From assembly GCA_029213165.1 (NCBI GenBank), contig JARGNO010000025.1, positions 1 through 43,882 on the forward strand: DNA of 43,882 nucleotides. The letters are read 5' to 3'. Below are positions 8,160 to 15,814 of the stretch, piece by piece. The position numbers were made by a program, and so were the translations under genes. The stretch is from Minwuia sp. Its GTDB lineage: Bacteria > Pseudomonadota > Alphaproteobacteria > Minwuiales > Minwuiaceae. The notes beneath the pieces were generated by a model, which was not told the origin of the DNA, ran no database searches, and saw only the letters and a list, made by a program, of their open reading frames with translations. The first letter of the stretch is position 1. Every line of letters begins with the position of its first letter.

Positions 8160-10184
8160 TCAACCTCCTTCCCTGCCGGTTTCAGTCTTTCCCTGGGCCT
8201 GGTGTTGAAAGCCCATCGTCCGATTGAAACCTGGCTCCAGGTGGTACTCATGACAAAGCTGACAGTCCTGCCGGACCTTGCCCGCAGTATGACACTGCGT
8301 GCATGTTTCCTGCGATACCGGCAGGAAGCCCGGAGCAAATTTCGTTGCGTCGTGTTGCTTGTAGGACGCAGCGAATTCCGCCTGCAGATCCTGCTTGTGG
8401 CAAGTGGTGCACAGAGTGCCCGGCCCCAGCAGGTTAACGTGTGGCCTGTGGTCGTACTCGACGTAGGGGCGATCAGTCACTGATTGATATCCCCATTCCA
8501 CTTTCAGGCCGACGACATTCTTCTCTGCTTCTGATCCCGTGTCGGTGACTTGGGTCACAGCGTGACACTTCGTGCAGTTGCCCAGACCGGAATCGGAAGT
8601 CAGAAGCCCGCTCAGCGCCGATGCCTGCTCGATCACCAGATCATCAGCACCGGCTGCCTCAGCGGCCTGTTCGGCGTTGATTGCGAAGTCGAACCAGGCG
8701 CGCGCAACCGGATCGGCGTGGCCGCTGGGCTGATAGCTCACCGCCAGGCCATCTGACGACCAGCCGCCACCACGGACATCGCTGGGTGTCTCATGTTCGA
8801 TCTTCTGCATCCACGCACAGGCTGCCTGCCGCAGGAGTTCTCCATCAAGGCCGGCCAGCATCACGTCTGTCCGATGGTCGCCAGGCAGAGCCTCGATACG
8901 GTCGAAGATCGCGTCGACGCCCGAGGCCGCAAGTTCAGGATACAACGCGCCGATGGCGTCCAGGTAGCCGTCCGGGTCGTCGGCGGCCACACCAAGAGCC
9001 AATGCGAGAGCGGCTGGAACATTGTCACCATTGTCTTCATAGAAGTACTCATCGGGCTCCAGCTCTTCGAGTTCCCCGGACTCCGCCGCTTCCCGCAGCA
9101 GTTCCACTTCCTCCGGCGTCGGCGCACAGACCTCTGACACCGCATCCTGATCAAAGGGATCCTCTTCCATGTAGGGGACGTTGATCAGCGCCAGTTTCCG
9201 GTCGGTGATGCCATTCAGATGGCACGACGCACAGTTCTGGTCGAAACTGCCCGGCGGCACGGTAAGGCCAGCCTTCTCGATCTGGTGGCAATCCACGCAG
9301 CCCCGCGTTTCGCCCGCCGGAAGCTTCTCCGGGAAATGCTTGCTGAAATGGCTGGTATGGTCGAATGCGATTGCCGGGCGCATATCGTGCGGGTAGCGGT
9401 TTCCGAACGCCGGATGATCCTTGCCGAAGGACTTGATCGACTGCACATGGCAGCTGTTGCACTGGGCGTCACGCATCGGCGCGATATTGGCTTCCTGGCC
9501 CCGGTGCTCCGTGTGGCACATGACGCAATCGGTCTTCATGTTCGCGCTTGGTGACGAGGTTGCGAAAGACGCCCCGGCGGCAGCGGTGAACGTGGCATTG
9601 TGCGGTGACGTCGGCGCGCCGCCAAAGCTGTGGCAGTCAACGCAGCTCTCACCAACGGACTGGTTGGTCACAAAGGCATTGGCCCAGGCCACCACGCCCT
9701 TGCCATGGTTCTCATGACAGGCGGCACACCCCTTTTCCTCAAGCGCAAAGTTCGAATGCGCACCGGAGAGGGCGCCCGGGCTGATGGAAGACAGGACCGC
9801 CTTCTCGCCGACGAAGGAGTCCGGCGAAAAATGCAGGAATGCGGCAATGATCGCCACCACGAAGGTCGCGACAAGCCAGGAGATCTGCTGGCGGCGACGG
9901 CGCAGCGAGGGCCGCGGCTTGCATGGCGGATGCGACTGACAGCAGGAGCCGTCTGGCAGCGGTCCGCCCTGGCAAGGTCCGCCTGCGCTCGGCGGGCGGC
10001 GGCATTCCCAGCGGTCACCGTTCCGGAACGGACTGCATTCGGTGGTGCCACCACAGGAGCCGTCGAAGTTCGGCCCGCGGCTGCACGGCTTCCCGAACGC
10101 ACAGGCCCGCCCGCAAACATAGGGAAATGTCGGACGCTCGTAGGCGCTCTTCTGGTAACTGAAGCGATCGGAGTCTGTAATCAT
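8160..10184 (-). CDS. Membrane-anchored ten-heme c-type cytochrome with cytoplasmic Cys-rich head
   Basis: 674 aa. Residues 1-90 hold ten cysteines (24, 28, 34, 44, 50, 61, 71, 81, 82, 88) within two loose repeats of PCxxGPxxDGSC. RRRRQQ at 95-100 then precedes a membrane helix at about 101-117, so by the positive-inside rule the Cys-rich head is cytoplasmic. The periplasmic part has ten CXXCH sites: CAACH (153), CVDCH, CVMCH, CNSCH, CVDCH, CASCH, CTKCH, CTTCH, CTQCH and CQLCH. A haem-free acidic insert of roughly 240 residues separates sites six and seven. The haem count equals that of MtrA/PioA, but those lack this head and are soluble. The ATG overlaps the stop of the cytochrome b gene (ATGA). 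It likely takes electrons across from the inner-membrane module; whether the head binds Fe-S or zinc is unknown. Confidence 0.88.
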   Translation of the reverse strand: MITDSDRFSYQKSAYERPTFPYVCGRACAFGKPCSRGPNFDGSCGGTTECSPFRNGDRWECRRPPSAGGPCQGGPLPDGSCCQSHPPCKPRPSLRRRRQQISWLVATFVVAIIAAFLHFSPDSFVGEKAVLSSISPGALSGAHSNFALEEKGCAACHENHGKGVVAWANAFVTNQSVGESCVDCHSFGGAPTSPHNATFTAAAGASFATSSPSANMKTDCVMCHTEHRGQEANIAPMRDAQCNSCHVQSIKSFGKDHPAFGNRYPHDMRPAIAFDHTSHFSKHFPEKLPAGETRGCVDCHQIEKAGLTVPPGSFDQNCASCHLNGITDRKLALINVPYMEEDPFDQDAVSEVCAPTPEEVELLREAAESGELEELEPDEYFYEDNGDNVPAALALALGVAADDPDGYLDAIGALYPELAASGVDAIFDRIEALPGDHRTDVMLAGLDGELLRQAACAWMQKIEHETPSDVRGGGWSSDGLAVSYQPSGHADPVARAWFDFAINAEQAAEAAGADDLVIEQASALSGLLTSDSGLGNCTKCHAVTQVTDTGSEAEKNVVGLKVEWGYQSVTDRPYVEYDHRPHVNLLGPGTLCTTCHKQDLQAEFAASYKQHDATKFAPGFLPVSQETCTQCHTAGKVRQDCQLCHEYHLEPGFNRTMGFQHQAQGKTETGREGG

Positions 10185-10999
10185 AGCAGATACACATGCA
10201 CCAGAATGATGTGCCAGATCATCACCAGAAATATACCGACGGCGAGGGGCACGTGGAAAAGAAGCCAGATCTTCAGGAACCCGTTCACCGCATAGGCGAA
10301 GTCCAGCCGGTTCTTGATCTGGGCCAGGTCTTCGAGCTGGCGGAGATATGTTTCTTCGGTTTCATCGACATAGCGCCGCATGGCCGTGAACTCGCGCCTG
10401 ATCCAGGCACGGCCCGACTGGGCGCCGAAGAAATGGCTGAACATGAACCGCGGACGCCGGAAGAACCAGGCCAGGGTCTCGATGTAATACTGCGCCAGCG
10501 TATCGGACGCGGCCTTGTCGGCGGCTTCCTCGACAATGGCTTCCGCCTGGTCCCGGATGTCCGAAAGTTCGTTCGGAATGCGTTCCCAGATGATTTCCAT
10601 GCCGTTGTCTGTCAGGCGCTTGGGCATGATCCGCTGCAGCCAGTAGCCGAGAATGCCTGACAGGCTGACGAGATAGAACAGCACGGCAAAGAGTTGTTCA
10701 TAGGCACCGTCCGGCCAGAACACCCCCTTGGTGTGAACGAAGAACACGCCGATCGCGAAGACACCGGCGACGCCATGCGCCGCCGTCCAGTAGGCACCGC
10801 GCCCGAGCGGGATCATCGCCAGGCGCTTGCGCATGTTGAACAGCGTCAGGAAGACGAAGATACCCGCCAGCGTATAGCCCGTGACAACCGCCGGCTCTCC
10901 GTTGTGAAGCCAGGTCTGCCAGGCGTTCCAGGCCACGAAGATGAAACCCGCGATCGCCGCGAGCCAGAAGATGATGAGAGCGCGGTGCAGGGACCTCAT
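10181..10999 (-). CDS. Diheme b-type cytochrome membrane subunit
   Basis: 272 aa with five predicted helices (about 8-25, 38-55, 70-90, 100-121, 244-270) and a charged cytoplasmic stretch of about 120 residues between helices 4 and 5. Helix 3 carries H75 and H89, and helix 5 carries H249 and H263. Both pairs are 14 residues apart, the spacing used by quinone-reactive diheme b cytochromes for one haem near each membrane face. This supports haem pairs 75/249 and 89/263. It would connect the quinone pool or the cytoplasmic Fe-S protein with the periplasmic cytochromes. It overlaps the upstream Fe-S gene and the downstream decaheme gene by 4 nt each (ATGA), so the three are translationally coupled. 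I recognise no named family; NarI-like or b561-like proteins are the nearest analogues. Confidence 0.78.
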   Translation of the reverse strand: MRSLHRALIIFWLAAIAGFIFVAWNAWQTWLHNGEPAVVTGYTLAGIFVFLTLFNMRKRLAMIPLGRGAYWTAAHGVAGVFAIGVFFVHTKGVFWPDGAYEQLFAVLFYLVSLSGILGYWLQRIMPKRLTDNGMEIIWERIPNELSDIRDQAEAIVEEAADKAASDTLAQYYIETLAWFFRRPRFMFSHFFGAQSGRAWIRREFTAMRRYVDETEETYLRQLEDLAQIKNRLDFAYAVNGFLKIWLLFHVPLAVGIFLVMIWHIILVHVYLL

Positions 11000-12672
11000 T
11001 GATAGGGACTCCTGAACGGATCCGGGCCGCGGAAGTCGACCCTGCGCAGGGCGTCATGCGGACAGGCCCTCTGGCAGGCAGGGCCGCCCGGATTGGTGGA
11101 GCAGAAATCGCACTTGGTCGCCTTCATGATCGGCTTGTGCTCGTCATCGACCAGCGGCTCGCCGGAAAGATTCGCCACCTGCACCAGACGGATGTTGTCG
11201 TAGGGGCAGGACGCGGCGCAGGTGCCGCAACCGATACATGTGTCATCGTTGATGACGACCGAGCCATCATGCATGGAACGATGGATTGCGCCCGTCGGAC
11301 AGCCGATCATGCAGACCGGATCGGCGCAGTGCATGCACGAATTGGCGACCATCCAGTTGTCGAACGTCTGGCCGTGGCGAATGAAGCGCGGGTTGCCGCC
11401 ATGCGTCGAGGCACAGGCCCGCACACAATCATCACAGCGGGTGCAGCGGTTCAGGTCGATCAGCATGGACCGGGTGCCATTGATGTAACGACGCCCGACG
11501 GCCCATTCCTTCAGGGCATCGGCGCTGATCTCGGTCCCCGCCTGATCCTTGAGACTGGTCTTTGGTGGCGCCATGTCCGGAAAGACGAACTCTTCCAGGA
11601 CCTGGCGCGGAATCCGCAGCAGATCGACATAACCCAGCGCCGTCAGGGAACTGCCGAAGACAATGTCCGGGTCCTGGTTCTTCCAGGCGTGATACAGCTC
11701 TTCCAGCCCGAAGAAGTCGCCTGCCCCGAGATAGGTCAGCGTGCGCTCGCCATTGCCGAGATGGGTCGACACCCGCGCGAAACCGGCGCGCACCATCAGA
11801 ATTCCGTCAGGATAGTCACCCTCGTTGGCGATCGGGGTGCCATGCTCCATCTCCCGGCCCTGAGCCAGCATGCGCTTGTAACTGGTGTGCCAGTCGAAGG
11901 CACCGTGGGTTTCGAACAGGGTCCTGTCCGCCACCTTCTTCAGCTGTTCCGGCGACAGGTGCTTGAACATCGGCGATTCAGCGAGCGCATTGCCCAGCGC
12001 GTTGTTGCGGTAGGCCGTGTCGATCTTGGTCTTCCAGGTATTGTCGAACCGGCGCAGTTCCCGCAGGCCCTGCCAGCGGATTTCCAGCACCCGCGCCTCG
12101 GTCTCCGCGAACACCGTCGCTGTCCGGGGAATGCGGCCCAGGGCGGCGAGTTCACCGAAGATCATCTCCGGCCCTAGCTGTGCCGTCTGATGCTTGTCGA
12201 GAATGACCGGAATGTCCTGCAGGAAGGACGTCGCGCCGCCGGCTGATGAGGCGTGCACCTGCTGGGCGGCGTTGTTGTAACGATCCGGGTCACGGACTTC
12301 TGGCCGCCAGGAATTGCGCCACAACTGGCTCAACGCCTCGAAGAAGCCCTTCTTCGAGGCACTTGCGCGACCGAGCAGGTTCTGGGGCAGATCGGGACTG
12401 ATGACGACACGCAGGTTGCCATCAAGGATCAGAAAGGCCGAATTGCCGTAGTCCCCTTCGCGAACGACAATATCGCCGGGCTGGAAACTGATGACCCTGG
12501 TGTCGTTCCCCAGGATACCGCGCAGAGGCGTGTTTCCCGGAAACCGATCTGCGTCAATATCCCCGAAGATGGGATATTTCATCAGTTCATCAATGGTCTC
12601 ATCGGTCATGTCCGGCCCGAACGGTGTGGACCACCGCTGCGGACGGGCCATCGTCTCGACGGCTGTCACCAT
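10996..12672 (-). CDS. Dual cyclic-nucleotide-binding domain / four-cluster [4Fe-4S] ferredoxin fusion
   Basis: 558 aa, no signal peptide, so cytoplasmic. The first cNMP-binding domain (about 60-205) has FQPGDIVVREGD and the phosphate-cassette text FGELAALGRIPRTATV, which keeps the Glu and Arg that contact the cyclic phosphate; a roughly 60-residue insert splits it. The second domain (about 215-375) has IANEGDYPDGI and GDFFGLEEL but lacks the Arg, so it is probably structural. Residues 401-558 form a DmsB/HybA-like ferredoxin with sixteen cysteines: 410/413/416/420, 446/449/454/458, 479/482/485/489 and 521/524/533/537. Family knowledge: such ferredoxins pass electrons between a membrane quinone site and a redox partner. 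The fusion suggests ligand-controlled electron transfer (inference). GGAGGG lies 10 nt before the ATG. It is first in the tight operon leading to the b cytochrome and decaheme protein. Confidence 0.88.
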   Translation of the reverse strand: MVTAVETMARPQRWSTPFGPDMTDETIDELMKYPIFGDIDADRFPGNTPLRGILGNDTRVISFQPGDIVVREGDYGNSAFLILDGNLRVVISPDLPQNLLGRASASKKGFFEALSQLWRNSWRPEVRDPDRYNNAAQQVHASSAGGATSFLQDIPVILDKHQTAQLGPEMIFGELAALGRIPRTATVFAETEARVLEIRWQGLRELRRFDNTWKTKIDTAYRNNALGNALAESPMFKHLSPEQLKKVADRTLFETHGAFDWHTSYKRMLAQGREMEHGTPIANEGDYPDGILMVRAGFARVSTHLGNGERTLTYLGAGDFFGLEELYHAWKNQDPDIVFGSSLTALGYVDLLRIPRQVLEEFVFPDMAPPKTSLKDQAGTEISADALKEWAVGRRYINGTRSMLIDLNRCTRCDDCVRACASTHGGNPRFIRHGQTFDNWMVANSCMHCADPVCMIGCPTGAIHRSMHDGSVVINDDTCIGCGTCAASCPYDNIRLVQVANLSGEPLVDDEHKPIMKATKCDFCSTNPGGPACQRACPHDALRRVDFRGPDPFRSPYQ

Positions 12673-12761
12673 CTGATCTCAACCCTCCAATGATGCCCTT
12701 CGCCACACATCATTCCCGTGCGTGCCCCCGGAACACCAACCCCTTTTCCCAGCGTCAACAA

Positions 12762-12796
12762 TACCGGCATGAATGGCAAGCCCCCGCATGCCGGTA
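12762..12796. promoter_or_regulatory. Perfect 10-bp inverted repeat upstream of the cNMP-ferredoxin operon
   Basis: TACCGGCATG (12762-12771) and CATGCCGGTA (12787-12796) are separated by 15 nt. It lies about 90 bp upstream of the start at 12672. A TTGACG hexamer on the minus strand just inside it could be a -35 box, but no clear -10 follows. It could be an operator or an RNA hairpin. Confidence 0.45.
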
Positions 12797-12809
12797 CCGG
12801 GTGAAACGG

Positions 12810-12846
12810 GGACGTGGTGGTGCCATATGGCTACACCACCCCGTCC
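12810..12846 (-). other. Large hairpin between c554-like gene and cNMP-ferredoxin gene
   Basis: On the minus strand GGACGGGGTGGTG pairs with CACCACCACGTCC (12 of 13 pairs, 11-nt loop containing a CCATATGG palindrome). It starts 26 bp after the c554-like stop. Only a weak CCGTTTC follows, so it may attenuate or process the transcript rather than end it cleanly. Confidence 0.5.
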
Positions 12847-12871
12847 GTCCGTTCCGATCGTGAGCAGGCGC

Positions 12872-13849
12872 CTACTTGTAGGTTGAGGGCGCCGGCAGCA
12901 TCGAACCGACCTGACCGGTCAGATCCATCTGCTCGCTGTAGATCTTCGCCACCAGAGCGCGGGCATTGGCCTCGCTCGGGTCGGCGATCAGTGCCTCTGC
13001 TTCAGGCAGGCCGGTCGCCTTGAGAGCCGCCTTGGCCTTCTCGGCACGTTCCTGCTGCACACCGACATACTTGGCGTGATCGGTCTTGCTCATGGCGTTG
13101 TTGGCCTGAACAAGCGAAGCCGCCTGACCGGTGACGAACCAGCGCGATTTCTCGGCCTCGCTCATCTCCTCATTGTTGGATGCGCTGTTGTAGAAACGGT
13201 GCCGCACCTGACCCTGGCTGTACTGCACCAGTTCGAACGAAGCCTTCAGCGGATGACCTGCATCCAGCATCTTGCCGGCGGTATCGCCATCCAGCGACTC
13301 ACGCGCCATGCCGTGACAGTTGAAGCAGTTCGCCGCAACGTCGAAGTTGATGTCGGCAGGCATCGCGGGGATGTCCTGGCGCCAGCGCGGCCAGCGCATG
13401 CCCGCATCACGGGCCTTCTGGAACCGCTCGTTCTTGTGCGCATCCGATTCGTCAGCCTTCTTGGTGCCTTTCGGCCCATAGACATTGTGAATCTCGATGA
13501 ACTCCGAGCCCGGACCATGACAGCTCTCGCACGACGGGCCGAAGTTGTTGCCCTCACGCCCACCGGGCTTCTTCGGGGCCTGGGTATAGTGGCACTGCCC
13601 ACAGGTATCGGAGCGCTTCATGCTCCGCTCACCCAGGGCTTCCGTCACCTTGTCGGCAAGATCGGTCTTGTGAACCTCCTTGTACGACTCGGCATGCGGC
13701 GTCCCTTCCCAGACCTTGTATTCCGGTGAATGACAATCCTTGCAGGCGTCGGGTCCGACATTGGTCGGCTGCGCGTTGACCGCGGCACCTGCTACCATGA
13801 AGCCTGCCGCCGCGAACAGCGCCAGGCCGAATTTGCGTAGTCCAGACAT
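12872..13849 (-). CDS. Cytochrome c554-like tetraheme protein
   Basis: 325 aa from the ATG at 13849, chosen over an in-frame ATG at 13924 because it gives a standard Sec signal (MSGLRKFGLALFAAAGFMVAGAAVNA, cleaved before Q27) and follows an AAGGGG purine run. Four haem sites are present: CKDCH (from residue 36), CGQCH, CESCH and CFNCH. The first lies in CKDCHSPEYKVWEGTPHAES, the c554 family hallmark with a likely distal His. The C-terminal 100 residues are helical and haem-free. c554 family members carry electrons from periplasmic oxidoreductases; the partner here is presumably the decaheme or five-heme protein. It is transcribed ahead of the cNMP-ferredoxin operon across a 199-bp gap with two inverted repeats, so expression may be only partly coupled. 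Confidence 0.87.
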   Translation of the reverse strand: MSGLRKFGLALFAAAGFMVAGAAVNAQPTNVGPDACKDCHSPEYKVWEGTPHAESYKEVHKTDLADKVTEALGERSMKRSDTCGQCHYTQAPKKPGGREGNNFGPSCESCHGPGSEFIEIHNVYGPKGTKKADESDAHKNERFQKARDAGMRWPRWRQDIPAMPADINFDVAANCFNCHGMARESLDGDTAGKMLDAGHPLKASFELVQYSQGQVRHRFYNSASNNEEMSEAEKSRWFVTGQAASLVQANNAMSKTDHAKYVGVQQERAEKAKAALKATGLPEAEALIADPSEANARALVAKIYSEQMDLTGQVGSMLPAPSTYK

Positions 13850-14053
13850 GAGCACGTCTGCCACCCCTTGAATCTGTTTACCACCACAGTTCACTGCTGC
13901 GTCCGCCCGCCCTGTTGTTTGCATTCTCTGGACGGAGCGTTTCGTGACGCGACGTTAGTGTAACAGTCCGCTCGGCTGATGAAAGTGTTGATTCGTCACG
14001 ATCTGTCGCCGATATGACCGCTGTCGCACTATTCAACAGATTGGCAGGCCGGG
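13850..14053. promoter_or_regulatory. Divergent promoter region, c554-like / TPR protein
   Basis: About 200 bp separate the two divergent starts. I see an 8-bp inverted repeat, TCGTGACG (13942-13949) and CGTCACGA (13994-14001), and a TTGAT half-site without its partner, so no complete FNR/CRP-type box. Promoters for both genes must lie here or close by, but no hexamer pair is convincing. Confidence 0.35.
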
Positions 14054-14389
14054 ATGCGCAACACATTGAACGAGACACAGGGCGGACGCTGGCTGATCGC
14101 GGTGGCCGTGGCGGCGGCCCTGGGCGCATCCGCCTATGGATACAGCACGACCACTGCCAGTCATGTCGGGGGGCGGACGTTGCCGGCTTCGGCGAGCGTT
14201 GCGGAACTCGCGAACGCCGCCGAGCGCGATCCGGGCAATGTCACGCTGTGGAAACAGCTTGCCCAGGCGCATCGCCGCGCGGGCGACAAGGCGGCTGCGA
14301 TCTCGGCGCTGGTGCGTGCCGCGCGTCTCGCCCCGGATGACCGCGAAATCAATGCTGCACTGCGGGACCTTTCAGACAGTCGCCCCTGA
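14054..14389 (+). CDS. Small membrane-anchored TPR protein
   Basis: 111 aa. Residues 12-30 (RWLIAVAVAAALGASAYGYS) form a signal anchor or signal peptide. Residues 50-107 contain about one and a half TPR units (ERDPGNVTLWKQLAQAHRRAGDKAAAISALVRAARLAPDD). The pattern resembles the C-terminal TPR part of CcmI/NrfG, which hold apocytochromes for haem attachment, and the gene is divergent from a tetraheme cytochrome. A helper role for the multiheme proteins is therefore attractive but unproven; a generic scaffold is equally possible. The ATG is preceded by a weak GGCAGGCCGGG purine-rich stretch. Confidence 0.7.
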   Translation: MRNTLNETQGGRWLIAVAVAAALGASAYGYSTTTASHVGGRTLPASASVAELANAAERDPGNVTLWKQLAQAHRRAGDKAAAISALVRAARLAPDDREINAALRDLSDSRP

Positions 14390-14692
14390 TCATCCGGCGG
14401 CACCCTGAATTTGTGTGTCCTTCCAGCAACATGATGCTCGGAATTGGGGCACTTGCGCTGCGAAACCACTTGGATCACGCCCGCGTTATCGGCATTTTTT
14501 CCTCATATTTCATGATGTTACATATATTTTCGCCCGGTTAACCTATTATTGCAGCGCTTCGGTGGACAGGGGCAGAGAGGCTTGCACCCGCCGCCGTGCT
14601 GGCGTAACAGACATTCAAGTCGCAAATCGGTGGGGAAGGGCCCCGACGAATGCGACGGAGGAAGTGCGTATTTCCTTTAGGAGGGCAAATAA
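14390..14692 (+). promoter_or_regulatory. AT-rich leader and promoter region of the porin gene
   Basis: This 303-bp gap contains an unusually AT-rich block (about 14491-14552, with ATTTTTTCC, CATATATTTT and CTATTATT) in otherwise GC-rich DNA, the likely promoter core. TATTAT at about 14543 is a possible -10. A leader of roughly 140 nt then runs to a near-ideal ribosome site, AGGAGGG, 7 nt before the GTG start. I found no ORF of note and no confident sRNA. Confidence 0.4.
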
Positions 14693-15814
14693 GTGAACCA
14701 TAAGCACCTGCTCGCTGGTGTTGCAGCTACTGCGCTGCTGACCGCCGGCTCCGCGTTTGCTGCGTCGCATAGTGGCGACCAGCTCCAGGCTCAGGCCGCC
14801 ATGATCGACGCTCTGTCGAAGAAGGTGGAACAGCTGAGTGCCAACCAGGGCGGCGTTTCCGGTGGCGTCAAGGGCGTCAGCCTGAAGGTGTCCGGCCAGG
14901 TCAACCGCGCTGTGATGTTCGTCAGCGACGGCAATGACAAGTCCGCGTTCAACTATGTTGACAACGACGCCTCTTCGACCCGCGTCCGCTGGGATGCCGT
15001 GGCCAACGTTTCCGACAGCACCGAGGTCGGTACCCGCCTCGAGATGGAGATGGAATCCAACACGTCCGCTGGTGCGGTCCTGAACGGCAACGCCGGTGGT
15101 AACGCTTTCGTTGCCCGCCATGCGTATGTCTACATCAAGGGCGGCTTCGGCACGCTGACCACCGGTCAGCAGGGCGAGGCGACCGAAGGCCTGCTGCACA
15201 GCTCCTTCAACTACGCGTCCCTGGCCGCGATCAACCCGGAAGACACCACCGGTATCGCCAACGCCGGCGTGAACTTCCTGTCATTCGGTGACGGCGGTCG
15301 TGAAGATGCGCTGCGCTACGACACCCCGAACTTCGGTGGTGCCAAGGCCTCCATCTCGACCCGTGACAACGGTGAAGTGACCGCTGCCATCCGCTATGCC
15401 GGTCAGGTTGGCGGCATGGGCGTTCTCGCAGCTCTCGGCTACGAAGCCGGCAGTGCGGGTAACGATGCGATCGTCGCTGGTTCTTTCGGCATCAACTTCG
15501 GTCCGGTTGCGCTGAATGGCTCCTTCGGCGATGAGCTGGACGACAACAACAACGACCGCTTCTACTACGCTTTGGGCCTCGCCCATAAGGGTTCGTATGT
15601 GGACATGGGCCCGACCTCGCTGGGCGTGCAGTACATGTCCAACAACGGTGGCGCGGATGCCGGCCAGGGTAACATCTACAGCGTCGGCTTCGGTCTGGTG
15701 CAGGGTGTCGCGGCTGGTGCCGAGGCCTTTGCCCAGCTGACCTTCCACGGTGGCAATGAGGGCGCCGTCGGCGACGCCATCGCCAGCATGGTCGGTATGC
15801 GCGTCAAGTTCTGA
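14693..15814 (+). CDS. Trimeric-type general porin
   Basis: 373 aa starting at GTG, fixed by AGGAGGG 7 nt upstream and by the signal peptide MNHKHLLAGVAATALLTAGSAFA cleaved before ASHSGD. Residues 28-55 form a short coiled coil (DQLQAQAAMIDALSKKVEQLS). About 300 residues of Gly/Asn-rich beta-strands follow, ending in MRVKF with the terminal Phe for barrel assembly. KGGFGTLTTGQQ resembles the conserved eyelet strand of Gram-negative porins. The codon choice differs from neighbours, with many GGT, CGT, GTT and GCT codons, as expected for an abundant protein. It is followed with a 1-nt overlap by a small lipoprotein gene and a strong terminator. Confidence 0.92.
   Translation: MNHKHLLAGVAATALLTAGSAFAASHSGDQLQAQAAMIDALSKKVEQLSANQGGVSGGVKGVSLKVSGQVNRAVMFVSDGNDKSAFNYVDNDASSTRVRWDAVANVSDSTEVGTRLEMEMESNTSAGAVLNGNAGGNAFVARHAYVYIKGGFGTLTTGQQGEATEGLLHSSFNYASLAAINPEDTTGIANAGVNFLSFGDGGREDALRYDTPNFGGAKASISTRDNGEVTAAIRYAGQVGGMGVLAALGYEAGSAGNDAIVAGSFGINFGPVALNGSFGDELDDNNNDRFYYALGLAHKGSYVDMGPTSLGVQYMSNNGGADAGQGNIYSVGFGLVQGVAAGAEAFAQLTFHGGNEGAVGDAIASMVGMRVKF

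Noticed and set aside
13980-14010. FNR/CRP box upstream of the c554-like gene
   Set aside because: TTGAT is present but the expected ATCAA half four bases later is not.
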